Source of the DNA: Pseudomonadota bacterium | Lineage (GTDB): Bacteria; Bdellovibrionota_C; UBA2361; OMII01 | DNA: 32,086 bases | Direction: 5' to 3' | Assembly: GCA_026390555.1 (NCBI GenBank) | Contig: JAPLFS010000041.1 | Span: 1-32,086 of the forward strand | Shown: positions 25,944-32,086 of the stretch, piece after piece | How positions within the stretch are numbered: position 1 is the first letter of the stretch | Layout: every line of letters begins with the position of its first letter | Made by a program: the position numbers and the translations under genes | Notes under the pieces: model-generated | Told to the model about the DNA's origin: nothing | Database searches by the model: none | What the model saw: only the letters and a program-made list of their open reading frames with translations

Positions 25944-26630
25944 ATGGCAGCGGGCAAAGGAACGGCGCAGTTAGTGGTAGTGCCTCAGGTGCAAATTAGC
26001 AACTCGGCCGAGCGGCGTGGCTCAAACTGGGTTCACGGAGCGCTTGTTGAGCAGGAGGTCCCCGGGTGTGGTTACGGCGCATTTGCGCGCGAGCCGGTCA
26101 GGGCTGGAACCACCTTAATCGTCTACGGTGGGCGGGTTCTTACCCTTGAGCAGTTCGAGGCCCTTTCGATAGAGATGCAGAACTACCCATACCAGGTCGA
26201 AGAGGAGCTCTTTCTGGGCCCCGTTAATGAATCTGATATCGGTGTAGGAGAGCGGCTTAACCACTCCTGTCAGCCCAATGCTGGGTTTAGTGGGGCGATC
26301 CATATTGTGGCGCTGCGCGATATCGCTCTAGGTGAGCAGGTGACCATCGATTACGCCAGCTGCGTATCGGCAGATCACGACGCTTTTGCTATGGAGTGCT
26401 CCTGTGGCTCGAGCTGTTGTCGTGGCACCGTAACGGCGCAGGATTGGAAGATTCCAGCAGTGCAGGCGAGCCTGCTGCCGTTTTTTCAACCATACTTACA
26501 ACGTAAGGTTCAGGGGACAGAGGCCGGCCGCGTGGTTCAAAACCTAGATCGCTCCAGTCTGCAGCTTGTGACTACCTCGGCCAACTCGGATCTGGTAGCA
26601 CCTGGGCACAGGGGCGTTGGCGCACTATAG
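25944..26630 (+). CDS. SET-domain protein (putative lysine methyltransferase)
   Basis: A 228-residue protein with a SET domain at about 28-140 and a post-SET cysteine motif. Visible elements are GYGAFAREPVRAGTTLIVYGG (44-64, the N-terminal SET block, read in two parts), the SAM-site motif NHSCQPN (106-112), and DYAS with Tyr137 in the catalytic Tyr position. CSCGSSCC (152-159) together with Cys109 could bind zinc as in eukaryotic post-SET enzymes. It should transfer methyl groups from SAM to protein lysines; the substrate in a bacterium is not known. The region before the ATG has a G7 run but no standard ribosome binding site. The next gene starts directly after its stop codon, so the two are one unit. 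Confidence 0.88.
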   Translation: MAAGKGTAQLVVVPQVQISNSAERRGSNWVHGALVEQEVPGCGYGAFAREPVRAGTTLIVYGGRVLTLEQFEALSIEMQNYPYQVEEELFLGPVNESDIGVGERLNHSCQPNAGFSGAIHIVALRDIALGEQVTIDYASCVSADHDAFAMECSCGSSCCRGTVTAQDWKIPAVQASLLPFFQPYLQRKVQGTEAGRVVQNLDRSSLQLVTTSANSDLVAPGHRGVGAL

Positions 26631-27182
26631 ATGGCAGCGATACGTCCCCTAATGTGGTGCCTCAGATTCACTCGCCAGGCGCTGCGGCAGGAGTGGGCGG
26701 CGATACCGATCTCCTGTTTAGCGGCGCTCCCAAGTAATATAGCGACCTGTTTTCTTATGGAGATCCTCGCACCCTTAGTTCTCTCCTGGGGGCTGGTAGA
26801 GGGGCAGGCTAGTGGTGTAGCTCTTATTTCGACAATTACTCCGATAATTGGATACTCAACATATTTAGTCGCCTATTACGCCGGCATGTTGTTCAAGGAG
26901 CGAGGCGACTATATTAAAGATGGGGTGTTAGTGCGGAGTGAGTTCAGCAAAAAGCTGCAAGTTGTATGGGTTGATTTCCTGGCGCACCTTCCATCTGACC
27001 TAATCGTGGTGATTCCACTAATGGGCGCCACACAGGGAGCGTTATCAGTAGCGGGTCTTGCGCAGTTCTGGGCCATCTTCTGGGCACAATTTACGGCGGA
27101 CTGCGCCTACGCGATTAAGGAACCAATTTTCTGGCACGGGGCAAAGAGGTTTGTAGCCTGGCGGAGTAGTGGGCCGCGCTAG
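26631..27182 (+). CDS. Unknown membrane protein, translationally linked to the SET gene
   Basis: A 183-residue protein I do not recognise. It has about four hydrophobic segments: near 22-42, 44-56 with 61-87, 115-135 and 140-160. A polar, charged stretch (about 88-112, FKERGDYIKDGVLVRSEFSK) lies between them. The pairing of LAHLPSDLIVV and QFTADCAYAIKEPIFWHG near the C-terminal segments is reminiscent of small four-helix inner-membrane families, but no name follows from it. Its ATG directly follows the TAG of the SET-domain gene with no gap, so translation is almost certainly coupled. Its stop codon lies one base from the stop of the convergent J-domain gene. Confidence 0.75.
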   Translation: MAAIRPLMWCLRFTRQALRQEWAAIPISCLAALPSNIATCFLMEILAPLVLSWGLVEGQASGVALISTITPIIGYSTYLVAYYAGMLFKERGDYIKDGVLVRSEFSKKLQVVWVDFLAHLPSDLIVVIPLMGATQGALSVAGLAQFWAIFWAQFTADCAYAIKEPIFWHGAKRFVAWRSSGPR

Positions 27183-27183
27183 C

Positions 27184-27807
27184 TTAACTATCAAATGGCA
27201 CGACCTTCTTTCCTATAGCAGTATCGTAAGCCTTGCGTACCTTTAGGGTCATGCGACGGGCCCGTTCCTGGGTATTTTTAGGCGCAGTTGCGAAGAAGTC
27301 AGGATGATACTGCTTCATAAGGTTTCTATAGGCACGCCGGATCTCAGCATCCGTTGCAGAGAGCGGCACCCCCAAATCGATAAGTGCGCAGTCGATCTGC
27401 TCGGCAGGACTCTCGCTCGGTAACGAGGTAAAGTGCTCGTATTTTTGCTGAGAAGAGCTAGACCCCTGCTGCTGCGACGAAGCGCTATCATCTACCGTTG
27501 TAGATTTTAAAGGCCCACGTACTATCCACGGTGAGATAAGAAACCACGGAATTGCGCAGAGATATAGTACCGATACAAGCACGCTCTCTGTCATGCAAAG
27601 AGCATACCTTAAACACACATCAAAGATTAGTAGCAGCGAGGCACTTAGAATTAGCCACGGTAAAAAGTTAAGGATAGCCAAGATAAGCGTGGTAAAGTCG
27701 ATAGAACTTAGACCAGCGGTAAGTGCCGGAATATTATATGCGACAGAGCTGGCAAAATTATTTAGCGCCTGTTCGAGATCCATACAAACATAGTGTCCAA
27801 GTTTCAT
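27184..27807 (-). CDS. Membrane-anchored J-domain protein (DnaJ-like, type III)
   Basis: A 207-residue protein with two hydrophobic segments in the N-terminal half (about 38-63 and 74-95), a Ser/Gln-rich linker (about 105-122) and a C-terminal J-domain (about 138-198). The J-domain has the HPD motif at 168-170 in KQYHPDFF and the preceding helix II (IRRAYRNLM). J-domains stimulate the ATPase of an Hsp70 such as DnaK; here the chaperone would be recruited to the inner membrane. There is no Gly/Phe or zinc-finger region, so it is not DnaJ itself. The start is uncertain: Met9 is an alternative, and neither has a clear ribosome binding site. No other chaperone gene is near. Confidence 0.85.
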   Translation of the reverse strand: MKLGHYVCMDLEQALNNFASSVAYNIPALTAGLSSIDFTTLILAILNFLPWLILSASLLLIFDVCLRYALCMTESVLVSVLYLCAIPWFLISPWIVRGPLKSTTVDDSASSQQQGSSSSQQKYEHFTSLPSESPAEQIDCALIDLGVPLSATDAEIRRAYRNLMKQYHPDFFATAPKNTQERARRMTLKVRKAYDTAIGKKVVPFDS

Positions 27808-27949
27808 GCCAGTGGCGGCATAGGCCCCATATGGAGACTTAACCAGTTGTAATAATAGAAGGGTAGGGGGCGTACGATTGCACAGTTAAGAGCATAGTGA
27901 ACGCTACTAAGCATTCATTGCACAGAGTATGGCTTTAAAGGACCCTGCG

Positions 27950-28915
27950 CTACGACTCTAAGATATAAGCGAATACAAGCGGTGCAACTATTGAGGCGTC
28001 CGATTCAATCACAAAACGGGGCGTCTCTATGCCGAGCTTGCCCCATGTGATCTTCTCATTAGGAACAGCGCCACTATATGAGCCAAAGGATGTAGTGCTA
28101 TCGCTAATCTGGCAGAAATAGCCCCACTTTGGGCACTCTCGTTGCAGGTCCTGATGAATTAGGGGCACCACACAGATCGGAAAATCTCCCGCTATACCAC
28201 CCCCGACCTGGAAAAATCCAATTGATGCTTGTGCGCTGTTCTCTAGGTACCACTCGATCAGAAATCCCATCTGCTCCACACCGCTCTTTACGACCGAGTA
28301 GCGCTTTATATCTCCAGATACAACGTGCGAGACGAAGATATTCGCAAGGGTCGAGTCCTCCCAACCTGGCGAGAAGATCGGAATATTCTTCTCCTTTGCC
28401 GCCAGTACCCAGGAATGTTTCTCGTCGATCTGAAAAGAAGCCCTAACCGAGGGCTCATCGAGCAACTGATACATGAACTCAAATGGGAAATAGCTCTTGC
28501 CCTCACGGTCAGCTTTTTCCCAGATCTGTAGGATCTCTTTCTCAATCGCACGAAACGCAGCATCCTCTGGGATGCATGTATCGGTCACGCGGTTCATGCC
28601 CCGATCGTGGAGCTTAACCTCATCCTCAGATGAGAGCTGTCTGTAGTGCGGGATGCGCTCATAGTGGTTGTGGGCTACTGCGTTGAAGATATCCTCTTCT
28701 AGATTAGCGCCGGTGCAGCAGATCGCCTGAACCTTATCTCTACGAATCATCTCGGCCAGGCTAATTCCTAGCTCAGCGGTGCTCATGGCACCGGCGAGCG
28801 TTATCATCATCTTATTGCCCTGTTTAAGGTGCGTAACATAGGCCTCAGCCGCGTCAACACATACCGCTGCGTTAAAGTGCCTAAAGTGCTGCTGCATAAA
28901 CTGTTTGATGCTCAT
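27950..28915 (-). CDS. Deoxyhypusine synthase-like protein (probable homospermidine biosynthesis)
   Basis: A 321-residue member of the deoxyhypusine synthase family, an NAD-dependent group that transfers an aminobutyl unit from spermidine. NAD-site blocks are visible: TLAGAMSTAELG (39-50), CCTGANLEEDIFNAVAHNHY (66-85) and FQVGGGIAGDFP (235-246). The active-site lysine is kept as Lys293 in ITWGKLG, matching the WGK of eukaryotic enzymes. Bacteria lack eIF5A, the substrate of true deoxyhypusine synthase, so another acceptor is needed. The gene starts 2 bases after speA in a polyamine operon, which favours transfer to putrescine to give homospermidine, or a related polyamine step. That assignment is by context. 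It ends the operon; no terminator is obvious in the 142-base gap that follows. Confidence 0.88.
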   Translation of the reverse strand: MSIKQFMQQHFRHFNAAVCVDAAEAYVTHLKQGNKMMITLAGAMSTAELGISLAEMIRRDKVQAICCTGANLEEDIFNAVAHNHYERIPHYRQLSSEDEVKLHDRGMNRVTDTCIPEDAAFRAIEKEILQIWEKADREGKSYFPFEFMYQLLDEPSVRASFQIDEKHSWVLAAKEKNIPIFSPGWEDSTLANIFVSHVVSGDIKRYSVVKSGVEQMGFLIEWYLENSAQASIGFFQVGGGIAGDFPICVVPLIHQDLQRECPKWGYFCQISDSTTSFGSYSGAVPNEKITWGKLGIETPRFVIESDASIVAPLVFAYILES

Positions 28916-28917
28916 AA

Positions 28918-30876
28918 TTATGATACTCCCTGGCTCAATTTAAACGTTTCCCGAAACGGCATAACTGAACTGTTCGGCGACTCCCACAATAGATAGGTGT
29001 ATCCGCTCAAGCTCTCTTTATAGCGTTGCATGAACTTTGCAGACTCCTCTGCGCTCATATCGCCCTGACGTACCGCACGATCTATTAAGCCGTGGATCCC
29101 ATAGAGCAGATCTTCCTGAGTATACTGTACGTAACCTAGCACCTCCTTAATCGTGTCTCCCTCTACGATGCTCGTGATGCGTGGGCGACCGTTCTCATCA
29201 ACCTCGACATGGACCGCGTTCGTATCTCCGAAAAGGTTATGAAGGTTTCCGAGGCACTCCTGATAGGCGCCGACCAGGAACATCCCTATGTAGTAGGGTT
29301 GATCGCCCTTGTATGGATGGAGATCGATATAGCGCTGGATCCCTTTAAGATCTATGAACTTATCGATCTTCCCATCGCTATCACAGGTCAGGTCTGCAAT
29401 CACTGCCCGCCTAGTTGGTTGCGTCTCTAGGCGGTGAATAGGCATGATTGGAAAGAGTTGCTCAATTGCCCAGTGGTCGAGCATCGATTGAAATACAGAG
29501 AAGTTACAGAAATAGGTGTCCTTAAGCATGCCCTCAAGTACATCAAAGTCCTCAGGGACGTGCTTCATGCTGTTTTTAAGCGCACTGATGCGGGTAAAGA
29601 GAAAACGTAACGTTCTCTCTGCAAAGGCGCGCTCCTCAAGTGACAGATTTCCCTGCACAAACATCTGCAGGAACTCCTCTCTAAGCGCCAATGCATCGCT
29701 AAATACCTCATGGCAGTTCTTCAGGTTAAGGTCTTTATAAAGGGTAACTAGATCTTGGATCTTATCGTTTTTTGATGGGGCCTGCTCAATAGCGACAGGG
29801 GGCTCCGGCACCTCTGCAACGTCGAGCACCTCAGTAACGAGGACCGCATGGTGGGCCACTAGAGCGCGGCCTGATTCGCTGATGATAGTTGGATGAGGGA
29901 TCTTAAGCTCATCGCATACTGAGGAGATCTCCCATACGATATCACGGGCGTACTGCTCCGTTGTATAGTTCATGGAGGAATCAAAGTTAGTGCAGCTACC
30001 GTCGTAGTCGACACCCAATCCACCACCAACATCCAAGAACTCTATTTCGGGGCAGAGCTTATAGAGCTCTGTATAGACGCGCACAGCCTCCTTTAACACC
30101 TTTTTAATGGCATTAATCGACGTTATTTGGCTACCCATATGAAAATGAAGGAGCTTAACGCAGCCCTCCATGCCACGCGCCTTGAGTTGCTTGACCGCTT
30201 CTATGATCTCGTAAAGAGCGAGCCCGAACTTAGCGTTCTCTCCCGCCGAGGCCGCCCAGCGACCGGCCCCGCGTGAGGTCGGATTCATGCGTAGCCCGAT
30301 CTCAGGGATAACGCCTGTTGCTTCGCTGGCACGGATAATCGTATCCAGCTCGTAAAACTGCTCAACCGTAACGATCGGGCGTAGGCCAAGCTTGCTCGAC
30401 ATTAGCGCCAGTTCAATAAATTGATAATCCTTATACCCGTTACAGAGCAGTAGCCCCTTCGGAGCGTTGTGCATAGAGAGTACAGCCAGTAGCTCAGGCT
30501 TGCTGCCTACCTCAAGTCCTATGCCGCGACCGTTTGCAGCCTTACGCACACTTTCGACAACCTGACGTTGCTGGTTAACCTTAACGGGATAAGTCAGGAT
30601 ATACTTACCCTTGTACTCGAACTCTGCGATGGCCTTGTCAAAGGACTCATAGATCCCTTGAGCGCGTTGTCGCAGGATGCCATCAAAACGGATCAGGTGC
30701 GGAGGCTTGATACCGCGCCGAACGAGCTCATCTACTATATGACAGAGATCAAGCGCAGGGCTGTCTTTGTCAGGGGTAACAGAAACGTTACCGCTCTCGT
30801 TAACCTTAAAGTATCCGGCTCCCCAACCATCGATGCGGTACAGTTCCGCACTTTTCTGCACGTTCCAATGCTCCAT
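28918..30876 (-). CDS. speA: Biosynthetic arginine decarboxylase
   Basis: SpeA decarboxylates L-arginine to agmatine, the first step of the plant-type polyamine route, using PLP and Mg2+. The chosen start gives 652 residues against 658 in E. coli. The PLP lysine is Lys99 in YPVKVNQ. The substrate-binding segments HFHMGSQI and EFLDVGGGLGVDYDG, and the ISESGRA motif, are present. A C-terminal LTCDSDG supplies the cysteine used by fold-III decarboxylases. The ATG at 30876 is preferred because AAGGAAGGG lies about 10 bases upstream. The frame stays open for 33 more codons, but these overlap the end of aguB and do not look like SpeA. It lies 7 bases after aguB and 2 before the DHS-like gene. Confidence 0.97.
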   Translation of the reverse strand: MEHWNVQKSAELYRIDGWGAGYFKVNESGNVSVTPDKDSPALDLCHIVDELVRRGIKPPHLIRFDGILRQRAQGIYESFDKAIAEFEYKGKYILTYPVKVNQQRQVVESVRKAANGRGIGLEVGSKPELLAVLSMHNAPKGLLLCNGYKDYQFIELALMSSKLGLRPIVTVEQFYELDTIIRASEATGVIPEIGLRMNPTSRGAGRWAASAGENAKFGLALYEIIEAVKQLKARGMEGCVKLLHFHMGSQITSINAIKKVLKEAVRVYTELYKLCPEIEFLDVGGGLGVDYDGSCTNFDSSMNYTTEQYARDIVWEISSVCDELKIPHPTIISESGRALVAHHAVLVTEVLDVAEVPEPPVAIEQAPSKNDKIQDLVTLYKDLNLKNCHEVFSDALALREEFLQMFVQGNLSLEERAFAERTLRFLFTRISALKNSMKHVPEDFDVLEGMLKDTYFCNFSVFQSMLDHWAIEQLFPIMPIHRLETQPTRRAVIADLTCDSDGKIDKFIDLKGIQRYIDLHPYKGDQPYYIGMFLVGAYQECLGNLHNLFGDTNAVHVEVDENGRPRITSIVEGDTIKEVLGYVQYTQEDLLYGIHGLIDRAVRQGDMSAEESAKFMQRYKESLSGYTYLLWESPNSSVMPFRETFKLSQGVS

Positions 30877-30883
30877 AGTGAAG

Positions 30884-31771
30884 TTACCCTTCCTTTGTAA
30901 TAAGAGTGCGGTACAGCTCAGGACGACGACTATCGAAGAAGCGCCAGCTTTCACGTGTAAACTGGGAATGTCCAAGGTCTACATCGGCTACGACCAGTCC
31001 AGCTGTTTCCGTACCACGGGCCAGTATCTGGCCAAAGCCGTTGCTAATAAACGAGCCACCCCAGAAGGTTGAATTACCCTCACAGCCGACCCGATTAATG
31101 GCGCATACAACTACGTTATTTGCTACAGCGTGCCCGACCTGAACGCTCTGCCAGGCCTGTTGCCAGTCACCTTCAATTGATGGAACTTTGGAAACTCGCC
31201 CAATAGCTGTTGGATAAAAGATGATCTCTGCGCCCGCCAGCGCCAGTGCGCGAGCGGCTTCTGGAAACCACTGATCGTAGCAGATAAGTACGCCTACCTT
31301 TGCAAAGCCGAGGTCAAAGATCTTAAAGCCCTGGTCGCCAGCTTCAAAGTAGCTCTTCTCAAAAAAAGCTGGATCGTGCGGAATATGAACCTTTCGATAG
31401 GTGCCCAGGAACTCTCCGACGGAGTTGATTACAAGGGAGGTATTATAGAGCTTGCCAGAGGATGCACGTTCATAGATTGAGCCAGCTATGATGGCGATAT
31501 TGAGCGCCTTGGCCTCTTCGCTCAAGACCTTGCCGACCTCACCAGGCAGCTCCTCTGCATAGATATCTGCAGAGCTAGGTTCGCAACGTTCCTCTTGGCA
31601 GAAATACGGGGAGCGAAAAAGTTCTGGCAGAGCTACGATCTGCGCCTTACGCGCAGCGGCTTCACGAATCATTGCGACCGCACGCGCAAGGTTCTCATCT
31701 GGCTCACTGCTCATCGCAAATTGGGCCAGAGCGATCGTAATAGGGCGCGGGATCCAATTGGGTTGGTTCAT
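30884..31771 (-). CDS. aguB: N-carbamoylputrescine amidase
   Basis: A 295-residue nitrilase-superfamily hydrolase that turns N-carbamoylputrescine into putrescine, CO2 and ammonia. The Glu-Lys-Cys triad is complete: Glu50 (ALPELF), Lys127 (YRKVHIPHDP) and Cys164 (LICYDQWFPE). The KVHIPHDPAFFEKSYF stretch and the FYPTAIG block are typical of AguB rather than of other nitrilases. It is the first of three minus-strand genes ending with the DHS-like gene, with speA 7 bases downstream. The agmatine deiminase (AguA) that should link SpeA and AguB is not in the window and should lie elsewhere. The start has no strong ribosome binding site. Confidence 0.95.
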   Translation of the reverse strand: MNQPNWIPRPITIALAQFAMSSEPDENLARAVAMIREAAARKAQIVALPELFRSPYFCQEERCEPSSADIYAEELPGEVGKVLSEEAKALNIAIIAGSIYERASSGKLYNTSLVINSVGEFLGTYRKVHIPHDPAFFEKSYFEAGDQGFKIFDLGFAKVGVLICYDQWFPEAARALALAGAEIIFYPTAIGRVSKVPSIEGDWQQAWQSVQVGHAVANNVVVCAINRVGCEGNSTFWGGSFISNGFGQILARGTETAGLVVADVDLGHSQFTRESWRFFDSRRPELYRTLITKEG

Positions 31772-31781
31772 CTTATGCGAA

Positions 31782-32086
31782 ATGAAACACTATAGGAGGG
31801 ACAGCGCAATACCTCAGGATACCTACGGGTGGAGAAATTATGATTCCTCACCGATAAGTGTGGGTACATTAGATGAAAAACCCCTGCGCGGGAACGTGAA
31901 CCGCTTCCCGTTACCTGCTCCCGCTCCGGTAGCGGAAACTTATCACGAAAAGAACCGATTAATAGAAGATATGTTTTGTCATGAAAAGCTCGAAGTCTAT
32001 CAAAAGTCGGTTGAATTACTGAATAGGTTATTAGTGTTATTCGCCTCCTCCCAAAAGGAAATAGCGATATTGTCAACCAGTTGCGC
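31782..32086 (+). CDS. Probable four-helix-bundle (23S rRNA IVS-type) protein, 3' end beyond the window
   Basis: On the plus strand a frame stays open from an ATG at 31782 to the window end (101 codons, no stop). From the ATG at 31971 it reads MFCHEKLEVYQKSVELLNR, which matches the first helix of the four-helix-bundle family named after the 23S rRNA intervening-sequence protein (pattern F..EKLEVYQ.SVEL). The 63 codons before it (MKHYRRDSAIPQDTYG..., with a Pro/Ala-rich PLPAPAPVAETYHEKNR part) have no family match; the true start may be 31971 or an earlier codon. A strong AGGAGGG at 31794-31800 lies before an in-frame ATA (31809), not before a normal start codon. The gene is divergent from aguB, 10 bases apart if the long start is used. 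Function is unknown. Confidence 0.5.
   Translation, partial: MKHYRRDSAIPQDTYGWRNYDSSPISVGTLDEKPLRGNVNRFPLPAPAPVAETYHEKNRLIEDMFCHEKLEVYQKSVELLNRLLVLFASSQKEIAILSTSC

Noticed and set aside
27808-27949. Small gene or RNA between the J-domain gene and the DHS-like gene
   Set aside because: No frame with a ribosome binding site, strong hairpin or tRNA-like structure could be found in these 142 bases.
30877-30975. Longer SpeA starting at 30975
   Set aside because: The extra 33 codons overlap the 3' end of aguB and do not resemble SpeA; AAGGAAGGG sits before the ATG at 30876.
31768-32076. A 102-codon minus-strand open frame at the right end
   Set aside because: It is rich in Arg and Ser, has no family signal and overlaps the aguB start; the plus strand holds a better candidate.

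Overview
The window looks like chromosomal DNA of a free-living, aerobic, Gram-negative bacterium of moderate GC content. The gene set (PrkA/SpoVR/YeaH stress module, isobutyryl-CoA mutase, SpeA/AguB polyamine genes with a deoxyhypusine-synthase-like protein, hybrid histidine kinase, FHA and SET proteins) would fit a deltaproteobacterial-type lineage (Myxococcota, Bdellovibrionota or relatives). No rRNA or other marker gene is present, so this is only a guess. I see no tRNA, rRNA, CRISPR array or intact mobile element.

Layout. (1) 1-475: C-terminal end of an SbcC/Rad50-like ATPase. (2) 611-8694, + strand: a tight operon of a long divergent PrkA kinase, SpoVR, YeaH (DUF444 with a VWA domain), a second more typical PrkA, and a HinT-type hydrolase. 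(3) 8788-12892, + strand: enoyl-CoA hydratase, acyl-CoA dehydrogenase and the two subunits of a B12-dependent mutase. The mutase carries the Phe/Gln pair of isobutyryl-CoA mutase, not the Tyr/Arg pair of methylmalonyl-CoA mutase. Together the genes could turn isobutyryl-CoA into 3-hydroxybutyryl-CoA. (4) 13081-13635: GreB, flanked on both sides by copies of a multi-hairpin repeat. (5) 13949-17041: a protein with FHA-like repeats and an MFS transporter, ended by a strong terminator that faces a minus-strand ECF sigma factor (17089-17736).

(6) 18087-19646: a secreted protein gene cut by one in-frame TAG. It is followed by a GT39-like membrane glycosyltransferase with a TTG start and by what appears to be a decayed IS91-type transposase tail (about 21342-21527). 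(7) 21569-25686: panD (-), a single-domain response regulator (+) and a 1045-residue hybrid histidine kinase with HPt domain (-). The last two converge and probably form a phosphorelay. (8) 25944-27182: a SET-domain protein abutting an unknown membrane protein, convergent with a membrane-anchored J-domain protein. (9) 27950-31771, - strand: aguB, speA and a DHS-like gene, a polyamine operon missing only the agmatine deiminase step. (10) 31782-32086, +: the start of a probable four-helix-bundle (23S rRNA IVS-type) protein, cut by the window end.

The points most worth a second look are the repeat pair around greB, the double-PrkA operon, the amber-interrupted exoprotein, the isobutyryl-CoA mutase cluster with a possible coupling leader peptide, and the FHA-repeat protein.
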